From contig NW_027488367.1 of assembly GCF_051014445.1 (NCBI RefSeq), forward strand, positions 22,057,501 to 22,121,500: 64,000 bases of DNA, read 5' to 3'. Origin of the DNA: Colletes latitarsis (taxonomy: Eukaryota; Arthropoda; Insecta; Hymenoptera; Colletidae). Made by a program: the position numbers and the translations under genes. The notes under the pieces are model-generated. The model had not been told where the DNA came from. It did not search any database and was given only the letters and a program-made list of their open reading frames with translations. Of this stretch, positions 11,991-24,398 are shown piece by piece; the first letter of the stretch is position 1; the number at the start of each line of letters is the position of its first letter.

Positions 11991-14900
11991 TCAATATTTT
12001 TGAGGATAACGCATGTTAGGTCTAGGTTAGGCCTGGGATTTTCACTCATCAGACTCATACTTTCGCATTCTTCACATACTTGTTGAACGGATCCTGGGTT
12101 TTTTCTGGTTTGGATCACGTAGTAATGTGGGTCCACACTGAAACAATCAATTAAACCTGGTCTTGATAAATATTTTAGAGGATAACGCATGTTAGGTCTG
12201 GGTTAGGTCTAGGATTTGCTCTCGTCAGGCTCATACTTTCGCGTTTTTCGCATACTTGATGGCTAGATCCTGGGCTGTTCCTGGATTGTATCACGTAGTA
12301 ATGTGGTTCCACGCTGAAACAGTCGATTAAACCTGGTTCCGATCAATATTTTAGAGGATAACGCAAGTTAAGTCTGGGATTGGTCTGGGATTTGACCTCA
12401 TCAGACTCATACTTTCGCACAATTCACATACTTGTTGAACAGATCCTGGGTTATTTTCTGGTTTGGATCACATAGTAATGTGGTACCACACTGAAACAGT
12501 CGATTAAACCTGGTTTCGATGAATATTTTAGAGAATAATTCATGTTAGGTCTAGGTCAGGCCTGGGATTTTCACTCATCAGACTCATACTTTCGCATTCT
12601 TCACATACTTGTTGAACGGATCCTTGGTTTTTTCTTGTTTGGATCACGTAGTAATGTGGTACCACACTGAAACATTCAATTAAACCTGGCCTTGATAAAT
12701 ATTTTGGAGGATAACGCAAGTTAGGTCTGGGATAGGTCTGGGATTTGCTCTCATCAGGCTCATTCTTTCGCATATTTCTCATACTTGATGGCTAGATCCT
12801 GAGCTTTTTCTGGATTGCATCACGTAGTAATGTAGTACCACACTGAAACAGTCAATGAAACCTGGTTTCCATCAATATTTTAGAGGACAACGCAAGTTAG
12901 GTCTAGGTAAGGCCTGAGATTTTCACTGATCAGACTCATACATTCGCATTCTTCACATACTTGTTGAACGGATCCTGGGTTTTTTCTGGTTTGTATCATG
13001 TTGTAATGTGGGACCACACTGAAACAATCAATTAAACCTTGTCTTGATAAATATTTTAGAGGATAACGCATGTTAGGCTTGGGTTAGGTCTAGGATTTGC
13101 ACTCAGCAGGCTCATACTTTCGCATATATCTCATACTTCATGGCTAGATCCTGGGCTGTTTCTGGATTGTATCACGTAGTAATGTGGTACCACGCTGAAA
13201 CAGTCAATTAAACCTGGTTTCGATCAATATTTTAGAGGATAACGCAAGTTAGGTCTGGCATAGGTCTGGGATTCGCCCTCATCAGGCTCATACTTTCGCG
13301 TTTTTCACATACTTGTTGAACAGATCCTGGGTTTTTTCTGGTTTGTATCACGTAGTAGTGTGGTACCACACTGAAACAGTCCATTAAACCTGGTTTGGAT
13401 CAATATTTTAGAGGATAACGCATGTTAGGGCTAGGTTAGCCCTCGGATTTTCACTCATTAGACTCATACTTTCGCATTCTTCTCATACTTGTTGAACTGA
13501 TCCTGGGTTTTTTCTGGTTTGGATCACGTAGTAATGTGGTACCACACTGAAACAGTCGATTAAACCTGGTTTCGATCAATATTTTAGAGGATAACGCAAG
13601 TTAAGTCTGGGATTGGTCTGGGATTTGACCTCATCAGACTCATACTTTCGCACACTTCACATACTCCTTGAACAGATCCTGGGTTATTTTCTGGTTTGGA
13701 TCACATAGCAATGTGGTACCACTCTGAAACAGTCGGTTAAACCAGGTTTCGATCAATATTTTAGAGGATAACGCATGTTAGGTCTGGGATAGGTCTGGGA
13801 TTTGCCCTCATCAGGCTCATACTTTCGCATTCTTCACATACTTGTTGAACGGATCCTTTGTTTTTTCTGGATTGGATCACGTAGTAATGTGGTACCACAC
13901 TGAAACATCCAATGAAACCTGGTCTGGATAAATATTTTAGAGGATAACGCAAGTTAGGTCTGGGATAGGTCTGGGATTAGCCCTCATCAGACTCATACTT
14001 TCGCATATTTCTCATACTTCATGGCTAGAGCCTGGGCTATTTCTGGATTGGATCACGTAGTAAAGTGGTACCACACTGAAACATTCAATGAAACCTGGTC
14101 TGGATAAAAATTTTAAAGGATAACGCATGTTAGGTCAAGGTTAGGTCTAAGATTTGCCCTCATCAGGCTCACAGTTTCGCGTTTCTCACATACTTGTCGA
14201 ACAGATCCTGGGTTTTTTGTGGTTTGGATCACGTAGTATTGTGGTACCACACTGAAACATTCAATTAAACCTGGTCTTGATAAATATTTTAGAGGATAAC
14301 GCATGTTAGGTCTGGGTTACGTCTAGGATTTTCCCTCATCAGGCTCATACTTTCGCATATTTCTCATACTTCATGGCTAGATCCTGGGCTGTTTCTGCAT
14401 TGTATCTCGTAGTAATGTGGTACCACACTAAAACAGTCAATTAAACCTGGTTTCGATCAATATTTTACAGGATCACGCAAGCTAGGTCTGGGATAGGTCT
14501 GGGATTAGCCCTCATCAGACTCATACTTTCGCACACTTCACATACTCGTTGACATGATCCTGGGTTTTTTTCTGGCTTGGATGACGTAGTAATGTGGTTC
14601 CACACTGATCCAGTCGATTAAACTTGGTTTCGATCAATATTTTAGAGGATAACGCAAGTTAGGTCTGGGACAGGTCTGGGATTTGCCCTCATCAGGCTCA
14701 TACTTTCGCGTTTTTCACATACTTGTTGAACGGATCCTGCATTATTTTCTGGTTTGGATCACATAGTAATGTGGTACCACACTGAAACATTCAATTAAAC
14801 CTGGCCTTGATAAATATTTTGGAGGATAACGCAAGTTAGGTCTGGGATAGGTCTGGGATTTGCTCTCATCAGGCTCATTCTTTCGCATATCTCTCGTACT

Positions 14901-17900
14901 TGATGGCTAGATCCTGAGCTTTTTCTGGATTGCATCACGTAGTAATGTAGTACCACACTGAAACAGTCAATGAAACCTGGTTTCCATCAATATTTTAGAG
15001 GACAACGCAAGTTAGGTCTAGGTAAGGTCTGAGATTTTCACTGATCAGACTCATACATTCGCATTCTTCACATACTTGTTGAACGGATCCTGGGTTTTTT
15101 CTGGTTTGGATCACGTAGTTATGTGGGTCCACACTGAAACAATCAATTAAACCTGGTCTTGATAAATATTTTAGAGGATAACGCATGTTGGGTCTGGGAT
15201 AGGTCTGGGATTTGCCCTCATCAGACTCATACTTTCGCACACTTCACATACTCGTTGAACAGATCCTGGGTTATTTTCTGGTTTGGATCACATAGTAATG
15301 TGGTACCACACTGAAACAGTCGATTAAACCAGGTTTCGATCACTATTTTTGAGGACAACGCATGTTAGGTCTAGGTTAGGCCTGGGATTTTCACTCATCA
15401 GACTCATACTTTCGCATTCTTCACATACTTGTTGAACTGAAACTGGGTTTTTTCTGGTTTGGATCACGTAGTAATGTGGTTCCACACTGAAACAGTCGGT
15501 TAAACCTGGTTTCGATCAATATTTTAGTGGATAACGCAAGTTAGGTCTGGGATAGGTCTGGGATTTGCCCTCATCAGACTCATACCTACGCACACTTCAC
15601 ATACTCGTTGAACAGATCCTGGGTTTTTTCTGGAGTGGATCACGTAGTAATGAAGTACAACACTGAAACAGTCAATTAAACCTGGTTTCCATCAATATTT
15701 TAGAGGACAGCGCATGTTAGGTCTAGGTTAGGCCTGGGATTTGCCCTGATCAGGGTCATACTTTCGCAGTTTTAACATACATGTTGACCTGATCGAGGGT
15801 TTTTTCTGCTTTGGATCACGTAGTAAAGTGGTACCACACTGAAACAGTCCATTAAACCTGGTTTGGATCAATTGTTTAGAGGATAACGCATGTTAGGTCT
15901 AGGTTAGCCCTGGGATTTTCACTCATCAGACTCATACTTTCGCATTCTTCTCATACTTGTTGAACTGATCCTGGGTTTTCTCTGGTTTGGATCACGTAGT
16001 AATGTGGTACCACACTGAAACAGTCGATTAAACCTGGTTATGATCAATATTTTAGAGGATAACGCATAGTTAGGTTTGGGATAGGTCTGGGATTCGACCT
16101 CATCAGACTCATACTTTCGCACACTTCACATACTCGTTGAACAGATCCTGGGTTATTTTCTGGTTTGGATCACATAGTAATGTGGTACCACACTGAAACA
16201 GTCGATTAAACCTGGTTTCGATCAATATTTTAGAGAATAATTCATGTTAGGTCTAGGTTAGGTCTGGGATTTGCTCTCATCAGGCTCGTTCTTTCGCATA
16301 TTTCTCATACTTGATGGCTAGATCCTGGGCTTTTTCTGGATTGCATCACGTAGTAATGAAGTACAACACTGAAACAGTCAATTAAACCTGGTTTCCATCA
16401 ATATCTTAGAGGACAACGCAAGTTAGGTCTGGGATAGGTCTGGGATTTGCCCTCATCAGGCTCATACTTTCGCGTTTTTCACATACTTGTTGAACAGATC
16501 CTGGGTTTTCTCTGGTTTGGATCACGTAGTAGTGTGGTACCACACTGAAACAGTCCATTAAACCTGGTTTGGATCAATATTTTAGAGGATAACGCATGTT
16601 AGGTCTAGGTCAGGCCTGGGATTTTCACTCATCAGACTCATACTTTCGCATTCTTCACATACTTGTTGAACGGATCCTGGGGTTTTTCTGGTTTGGATCA
16701 CGTAGTAATGTGGTACCACACTGAAACAGTCGATTAAACCTGGTTTCGACCAATATCTTAGAGGATAACGCAAGTTAAGTCTGGGATTGATCTGGGATTT
16801 GACCTCATCAGACTCATACTTTCGCACACTTCACATACTCGTTGAACAGATCCTGGGTTATTTTCTGGTTTGGATCACATAGTAATGTGGTACCACACTG
16901 AAACAGTCGATTAAACCTGGTTTCGATGAATATTTTAGAGAATAATTCATGTTAGGTCTAGGTTTGGTCTGGGATTTGCTCTCATCAGGCTCATTCTTTC
17001 GCATATTTCTCATACTTGATGGCTAGATCCTGGGCTGTTCCTGGATTGTATCACGTAGTAATGTGGTTCCACGCTGAAACAGTCGATTAAACCTGGTTCC
17101 GATCAATATTTTAGAGGATAACGCAAGTTAAGTCTGGGATTGGTCTGGGATTTGACCTCATCAGACTCATACTTTCGCACAATTCACATACTTGTTGAAC
17201 AGATCCTGGGTTATTTTCTGGTTTGGATCACATAGTAATGTGGTACCACACTGAAACAGTCGATTAAACCTGGTTTCGATGAATATTTTAGAGAATAATT
17301 CATGTTAGGTCTAGGTCAGGCCTGGGATTTTCACTCATCAGACTCATACTTTCGCATTCTTCACATACTTGTTGAACGGATCCTTGGTTTTTTCTTGTTT
17401 GGATCACGTAGTAATGTGGTACCACACTGAAACATTCAATTAAACCTGGCCTTGATAAATATTTTGGAGGATAACGCAAGTTAGGTCTGGGATAGGTCTG
17501 GGATTTGCTCTCATCAGGCTCATTCTTTCGCATATTTCTCATACTTGATGGCTAGATCCTGAGCTTTTTCTGGATTGCATCACGTAGTAATGTAGTACCA
17601 CACTGAAACAGTCAATGAAACCTGGTTTCCATCAATATTTTAGAGGACAACGCAAGTTAGGTCTAGGTAAGGCCTGAGATTTTCACTGATCAGACTCATA
17701 CATTCGCATTCTTCACATACTTGTTGAACGGATCCTGGGTTTTTTCTGGTTTGGATCACGTAGTTATGTGGGTCCACACTGAAACAATCAATTAAACCTG
17801 GTCTTGATAAATATTTTAGAGGATAACGCGTGTTAGGTCTGGGATAGGTCTGGGATTTGCCCTCATCAGACTCATACTTTCGCACACTTCACATACTCGT

Positions 17901-17940
17901 TGAACAGATCCTGGGTTATTTTCTGGTTTGGATCACATAG
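11991..17940. repeat. HOR unit III of left array
   Basis: Material from about 12,880 to 15,240 parallels 6,708-9,069 at +6171 (35 monomers), and material from about 15,919 to 17,885 parallels 9,925-11,891 at +5994 (34 monomers). At its start, a segment near 11,040-11,640 (the monomers containing GGCTGTTCCTGG and GGATCCTTGG) is repeated near 12,270-12,870, seven monomers (1,234 bp) further on. The unit therefore contains a local duplication relative to unit II. Confidence 0.8.
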
Positions 17941-20871
17941 TAATGTGGTTCCACGCTGAAACAGTCGATTAAACCTGGTTCCGATCAATATTTTAGAGGA
18001 TAACGCAAGTTAAGTCTGGGATTGGTCTGGGATTTGACCTCATCAGACTCATACTTTCGCACAATTCACATACTTGTTGAACAGATCCTGGGTTATTTTC
18101 TGGTTTGGATCACATAGTAATGTGGTACCACACTGAAACAGTCGATTAAACCTGGTTTCGATGAATATTTTAGAGAATAATTCATGTTAGGTCTAGGTCA
18201 GGCCTGGGATTTTCACTCATCAGACTCATACTTTCGCATTCTTCACATACTTGTTGAACGGATCCTTGGTTTTTTCTTGTTTGGATCACGTAGTAATGTG
18301 GTACCACACTGAAACATTCAATTAAACCTGGCCTTGATAAATATTTTGGAGGATAACGCAAGTTAGGTCTGGGATAGGTCTGGGATTTGCTCTCATCAGG
18401 CTCATTCTTTCGCATATTTCTCATACTTGATGGCTAGATCCTGAGCTTTTTCTGGATTGCATCACGTAGTAATGTAGTACCACACTGAAACAGTCAATGA
18501 AACCTGGTTTCCATCAATACTTTAGAGGACAACGCAAGTTAGGTCTAGGTAAGGCCTGAGATTTTCACTGATCAGACTCATACATTCGCATTCTTCACAT
18601 ACTTGTTGAACGGATCCTGGGTTTTTTCTGGTTTGTATCATGTTGTAATGTGGGACCACACTGAAACAATCAATTAAACCTTGTCTTGATAAATATTTTA
18701 GAGGATAACGCATGTTAGGCTTGGGTTAGGTCTAGGATTTGCACTCAGCAGGCTCATACTTTCGCATATATCTCATACTTCATGGCTAGATCCTGGGCTG
18801 TTTCTGGATTGTATCACGTAGTAATGTGGTACCACGCTGAAACAGTCAATTAAACCTGGTTTCGATCAATATTTTAGAGGATAACGCAAGTTAGGTCTGG
18901 CATAGGTCTGGGATTCGCCCTCATCAGGCTCATACTTTCGCGTTTTTCACATACTTGTTGAACAGATCCTGGGTTTTTTCTGGTTTGTATCACGTAGTAG
19001 TGTGGTACCACACTGAAACAGTCCATTAAACCTGGTTTGGATCAATATTTTAGAGGATAACGCATGTTAGGGCTAGGTTAGCCCTCGGATTTTCACTCAT
19101 TAGACTCATACTTTCGCATTCTTCTCATACTTGTTGAACTGATCCTGGGTTTTTTCTGGTTTGGATCACGTAGTAATGTGGTACCACACTGAAACAGTCG
19201 ATTAAACCTGGTTTCGATCAATATTTTAGAGGATAACGCAAGTTAAGTCTGGGATTGGTCTGGGATTTGACCTCATCAGACTCATACTTTCGCACACTTC
19301 ACATACTCCTTGAACAGATCCTGGGTTATTTTCTGGTTTGGATCACATAGCAATGTGGTACCACTCTGAAACAGTCGGTTAAACCAGGTTTCGATCAATA
19401 TTTTAGAGGATAACGCATGTTAGGTCTGGGATAGGTCTGGGATTTGCCCTCATCAGGCTCATACTTTCGCATTCTTCACATACTTGTTGAACGGATCCTT
19501 TGTTTTTTCTGGATTGGATCACGTAGTAATGTGGTACCACACTGAAACATCCAATGAAACCTGGTCTGGATAAATATTTTAGAGGATAACGCAAGTTAGG
19601 TCTGGGATAGGTCTGGGATTAGCCCTCATCAGACTCATACTTTCGCATATTTCTCATACTTCATGGCTAGAGCCTGGGCTATTTCTGGATTGGATCACGT
19701 AGTAAAGTGGTACCACACTGAAACATTCAATGAAACCTGGTCTGGATAAAAATTTTAAAGGATAACGCATGTTAGGTCAAGGTTAGGTCTAAGATTTGCC
19801 CTCATCAGGCTCACAGTTTCGCGTTTCTCACATACTTGTCGAACAGATCCTGGGTTTTTTGTGGTTTGGATCACGTAGTATTGTGGTACCACACTGAAAC
19901 ATTCAATTAAACCTGGTCTTGATAAATATTTTAGAGGATAACGCATGTTAGGTCTGGGTTACGTCTAGGATTTTCCCTCATCAGGCTCATACTTTCGCAT
20001 ATTTCTCATACTTCATGGCTAGATCCTGGGCTGTTTCTGCATTGTATCTCGTAGTAATGTGGTACCACACTAAAACAGTCAATTAAACCTGGTTTCGATC
20101 AATATTTTACAGGATCACGCAAGCTAGGTCTGGGATAGGTCTGGGATTAGCCCTCATCAGACTCATACTTTCGCACACTTCACATACTCGTTGACATGAT
20201 CCTGGGTTTTTTTCTGGCTTGGATGACGTAGTAATGTGGTTCCACACTGATCCAGTCGATTAAACTTGGTTTCGATCAATATTTTAGAGGATAACGCAAG
20301 TTAGGTCTGGGACAGGTCTGGGATTTGCCCTCATCAGGCTCATACTTTCGCGTTTTTCACATACTTGTTGAACGGATCCTGCATTATTTTCTGGTTTGGA
20401 TCACATAGTAATGTGGTACCACACTGAAACATTCAATTAAACCTGGCCTTGATAAATATTTTGGAGGATAACGCAAGTTAGGTCTGGGATAGGTCTGGGA
20501 TTTGCTCTCATCAGGCTCATTCTTTCGCATATCTCTCGTACTTGATGGCTAGATCCTGAGCTTTTTCTGGATTGCATCACGTAGTAATGTAGTACCACAC
20601 TGAAACAGTCAATGAAACCTGGTTTCCATCAATATTTTAGAGGACAACGCAAGTTAGGTCTAGGTAAGGTCTGAGATTTTCACTGATCAGACTCATACAT
20701 TCGCATTCTTCACATACTTGTTGAACGGATCCTGGGTTTTTTCTGGTTTGGATCACGTAGTAATGTGGTACCACACTGAAACAGTCGATTAAACCTGGTT
20801 TCGATCAATATTTTAGAGGATAACGCAAGTTAAGTCTGGGATTGGCTTGGGATTTGACCTCATCAGACTCA

Positions 20872-20877
<6 letters not shown>
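17940..20877. repeat. HOR unit IV of left array, partial (cut at retrotransposon copy 1)
   Basis: From about 17,940 the sequence matches 12,298 onward at an offset of 5,642 bp (32 monomers), so two monomers present at the start of unit III are missing here. The GGATCCTTGG segment occurs again at 18,182, five monomers (882 bp) after 17,300. The unit runs to about 20,740 in register. The monomer that follows is the insertion target of retrotransposon copy 1, and the array breaks at 20877. Confidence 0.8.
20862..20877. repeat. Target-site duplication, left copy, element 1
   Basis: ATCAGACTCATACTTT lies directly next to the oligo(T) (the element's poly(A) read on the plus strand) and is repeated exactly at 26664-26679 beyond the other end of the element. 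The last three T could belong either to the target or to the poly(A), so the duplication is 13-16 bp. It is ordinary satellite sequence. Confidence 0.9.

Positions 20878-20902
<25 letters not shown>
20878..20902 (-). other. Poly(A) tail of element 1 (seen as T-run on plus strand)
   Basis: An uninterrupted T-run extends from 20875 to 20902, of which the first three T match the target-site duplication. On the minus strand this is a pure A tail at the 3' end of the element, as expected for target-primed reverse transcription from a polyadenylated transcript. Its purity suggests a fairly recent insertion. Confidence 0.92.
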
Positions 20903-21209
20903 GTCGTGGGGAAAATCTTCGAAAGACTCCCTCCCACCTCCTTGGGAGAGGTGGGAGGGGTGTGTGGGATTCCCCGCGCCCGTACAACGACAAGCGCGGG
21001 ACCTACCCACTAAAAACCCCACGGTGACCCTTCGGCACGCTTTGGGAGGATACCGGGAATCGCTCGAAGCATTCTTCCGGTATCCTCCCCGTGCCCGCGC
21101 TTTCGCGCGCATCCCCCGGGGGGACAATCGGTCCCCCTAGTAGACACACTGCCTCATAGCGGCGGGACGGGGCCACTCCATCCCGCCGCTATCCATCCCG
21201 GGGCCGCGT
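20903..21209 (-). other. 3' UTR of element 1, four hairpins
   Basis: The region between the longer ORF2 stop (21210-21212) and the poly(A) is a string of inverted repeats: 20931-20940 with 20948-20957 (10 bp, CTCCCACCTC/GAGGTGGGAG); 21044-21056 with 21077-21089 (13 bp, GGGAGGATACCGG); 21119-21125 with 21131-21137 (7 bp); and 21157-21167 with 21181-21191 (11 bp, TAGCGGCGGGA). All recur in copy 2. In several non-LTR families the reverse transcriptase recognises 3' UTR structure, so this is the natural candidate for that signal; that role is inferred. Very short reading frames overlap it on both strands and are not considered genes. Confidence 0.75.
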
Positions 21210-21485
21210 TTAGTGGCGGCTGCGAGCCCCAACTCGGAACCGCCCGCGACCCCGTTTCCACCCCTCGGCTGCCGGGCGTTCATGGCCGCACCAGACCGCC
21301 GAGGGTGCCTCCCCTTGCGTCGGACCGGTAGGGGGAGGCACTCCTACCCCCAACCGGTCCGACCCGGCGCCGCCTGGCGGGAGGAGGGTCCCCTCAGGAC
21401 CCCCCTCCCAGCCTAGGTCATCCGCCACGCCGAGGCGGCCGTCCGCGACGCCTCGCGACCGGGCGACGACCTCGGGCCACCGCAC

Positions 21486-21518
21486 GAGCGCGAGCTTCAG
21501 CCGCTGAAGCTCGCGCTC
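21486..21518 (-). repeat. 33-bp perfect hairpin near the ORF2 3' end, element 1
   Basis: Arms of 16 bp (GAGCGCGAGCTTCAGC at 21486-21501 and its complement at 21503-21518) are separated by a single C. In copy 2 the same hairpin has 14-bp arms (33790-33803 and 33813-33826) around a 9-nt loop. The 4-bp length difference changes the ORF2 reading frame and so the C-terminus. Slippage at the hairpin is a likely cause. Confidence 0.85.
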
Positions 21519-22736
21519 CCTCCCCGCGGCCTCCTTCTGCAACATTACGTTCTCGCAGAAGGAGGCCACGGCCCCCCACTTCTCCTCGCTGCCGAGCATG
21601 GCGCGCACCACGCCCGGCAGCGAGACATCCCGCCCGACGACGCCGACCAGGACTCGGCGTTCCCCCTGCCACGCGGGGCATACCTCCAGGGTATGATCCG
21701 CCGTGTCCTGCTCAGCGTCGCAGTGGCAGCAACGCGCCGTCGGCTCCTTCCCTATCCGGCACAGGTATCTTCCGAAGCTGCCATGCCCGGAAAATACCTG
21801 TGCCATCCGGTAGGTGAGGCTGCCATGGCCTCTGTCCAGCCACTCCTTCAGGAGTGGCCGAACCACCCCGACAGTCCGGTGCCCCGCGGTTGGCAGAGCC
21901 AGCCGCTCCTGCCACGCGAGCAACACGGACTGCCGGGCCTGGCGCTTCAAATCGCCCCAAGCAGGTTCCTGCCCGCCCGGGACCGCCTCCACCCCCGCGC
22001 GACGGTCGACGCGGTGCCGGTACATCACCGCGTGTGACCGCGCGAGCAGGTCCATGGGCGGCATCCCCGCTAGAACCGTCGCCGCCTCATGTGACATGGT
22101 CCGATACCCGCGGACGACCCTGAGCGCCATGCGCCTCTGCACCCAACGCAGCATAGTCATGCTGCGCCGGGAGGCAGCCAGGTCGTCCGCCCAGACGGGG
22201 GCCCCGTATAGGGCCACCGACTGGACCATTGCCACATAGAGGCGACGAACTCGGCCCGCCGGGCCCCCCAGGTTGGGCAGGATCCGGCCCAGAGCCGCAA
22301 CCATCCTTTCCAACCGGGGGACCAGGCAGCGGAAATGCTCCTCGAAACGCCAGTGGCTATCGAGGATCAGCCCTAGATACCTGATCTGGGGCTTCACCTC
22401 GATGTCAGCCCCACCCACCCGGATCAGAGGGGGTGGCGGATCCTGCCGAGGTGAATGAAACGCAATCACCTCGGTCTTATGGACCGCCACCGTCATCCCC
22501 ATCCCCCTGATCCGGTCGACGACGCGTTGCGACCCCTCCTCCGCGCGACGCATGGCCCTCCCCCAGTGCGCCCCGACGGCCAGCACCAGTGTGTCATCCG
22601 CATAACACACCGTGCTGACGCCGTCGGGGAGGCCGGCCCGCAACATCGAGTCGTACGCGATGTTCCACAGGAGTGGCCCGAGGACCGACCCCTGCGGAAC
22701 ACCGCAGTACACCTCCCTCCGCATATCACCATCCCG

Positions 22737-22744
22737 GTGTCGAT
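22737..22744 (-). other. Deletion junction with 6-bp filler in the RT domain of element 1
   Basis: Alignment to copy 2 shows that copy-2 bases 35046-35249 (204 bp) are replaced here by TGTCGA (22738-22743), a net loss of 198 bp, so the reading frame is kept. The filler looks like a slip copy of the adjacent TCGATAG/TCGATCGG sequence. The missing segment encodes RT motif A (catalytic Asp, equivalent to D577 of copy 2) and the following palm residues, so the enzyme is inactive even if the upstream frameshift is ignored. Confidence 0.9.
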
Positions 22745-24398
22745 CGATAGTCGATCGGCCCCCCCGGAAACCGAACTGGCAGTCGGCCAGACCGGGATCA
22801 CCCCGCGACAGGTGCTCGACGAGGCGGGCAGCAATCACACGCTCGAAGAGCTTGCCCACCTCGTCGAGGAGACAAATGGGCCGGTATGCGGAGGGAGACT
22901 CCGCGGGCCGACCCTCCTTCCGGAGGAGGACCATCCTCGCCACCTTCCAACTGGGGGGGAATCGCCCGTCCCTCAGGCAGCGGTCGAACAACCGCCTGAG
23001 GTCGGCCCCAAGGACGCCCTGGGTCAAGACCCAAACCCGGCCGGGCACACCATCCGGACCCGGGGCCGTGTTACGAACCCCGAGCCGTCTGATGGCCGCT
23101 GCCAGCTCCTCCTGCGTGACCCCCAGCTCGGCCGTCCACTCCACTGGGACAGCCGCCGCCGCCGGAGGACGCGGTCCCCACTCCCCAATTGGGAAGAGTG
23201 TATTGACCACGTCCTCAAGCAGCCGGGGGTCAAGACCCTCGGTTGACGGGGGGCGCCCACGGGCGGAGCTTATTCAGCACCATCTTATATGGGCGCCCCC
23301 ATGGATCGTCATCAAGGGTCTCGAGGAGCTCCTTCCATGCCTGGGTCTTGGCCCGTTTGATGGCGACCTGCAGAGCAACCCGCGCCACGCGGTATGCTCC
23401 ATACAGGTCATCAGCTGCCCTCGCTCGCGCCACGCCGTCGCCTGTACGTTGACGACGGCGCGCGCGGGTGTACTGGCGTCGGGCGCGGACAGTCGCGACT
23501 CGCAACTCCGCGATCGCGTCCGACCACCAGTACACCGCCCGGCGAGGAGAAGCCCGCCCGACCCGAGACATCGCCGCGTCGCAAATACCCGCGACCAATG
23601 CTCCGAGCCGGGCGAGCTCCTCCTCTATGCTCGGCAACTCGGCCGCTCCCTGCGGCCAAGTTGCAGCGAGGGCAGCTGCCATCAGGGCGTCCTTGTCCAG
23701 GCGCCGAAGCGCCCAGCGGCGTGGTGGGGTGCCACGCAGGCGGCCGTGTCGGGATGCACTCGCGGCGGCAGAGACCTCCATCCGGATGTACCGGTGATCG
23801 GAGAGTGTCTCTGCCCCCGCGACCACGTGCCAACCCGACACCATGCGCACGGCGTTGGGGGTCGCGAATCCAACATCTACGATGGACCCCCCATATCGCC
23901 GCACGTATGTGTGCTCCGACCCCCGGTTCAATACCCGGAGGTCGAGCCCCGCCGCCCAATCGCCCAGGATCCCGCCGCGAACGGAGGTCCTGGGGGATCC
24001 CCAAGCCACCGACTTGGCATTAAAATCCCCCAGGACCAGCACCGGCCGGGCCGCGTAGCGCTGCACGCATGCCGCGACCTCGGCCAAGTACAGCTCGAAC
24101 GCAGCGTGACCGCTACGGGGCGAAATGTAGCACCCCACCACAGCGACTCCCCCCCAGTCCACGGCGACGAATCCCCGACCGCGCTCCAACAAGGAGAACG
24201 GTGGGGACCCGTCGCCCCCTCCCCATACCGTCGCCACCAAGCCGTCCGCGTCGCCCACCCAATGAGGGTGATCAGGGACGCGGTACGGCTCGGCGACGAC
24301 CGCCAGGCCAACCCCCCACTCCGCGAGGACTTGGGACATCAAGTCCTGTGCCGCGCGGCAGTGGTTGAGGTTGGCCTGAAGGAGGAGGCGGGGCGGCA

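Larger units (their letters stand above)
1..20877. repeat. Satellite array, left block (~176-bp monomers, 34-monomer HOR)
   Basis: Every ~176 bp the same landmarks recur in order: GAGGATAACGCA, a TTAGGTCTGGGATAGG-like tract, CATCAGACTCATACTTTCGCA, a variable 20-30 bp core, ATCACGTAGTAATGTGGTACCACAC, TGAAACAGTC, and TTAAACCTGGTTTCGATCAA. Starts of successive GAGGATAAC motifs near 12, 188, 364, 540 and 716 fix the spacing at 176. Neighbouring monomers differ at many positions, while monomers about 5,995 bp apart differ by only scattered single bases, so the array is organised as a higher-order repeat. Short minus-strand reading frames of 63-81 codons recur in most monomers. They are by-products of the repeat: 176 is not a multiple of 3, so the frame cannot continue. 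No gene is seen in this block. Confidence 0.97.

Noticed and set aside
20940..21200. Bacterial-type rho-independent terminators or riboswitches in the hairpin cluster
   Set aside because: The context is the 3' UTR of a eukaryotic retrotransposon, and the T-run is on the strand corresponding to its poly(A), not a terminator U-tract.
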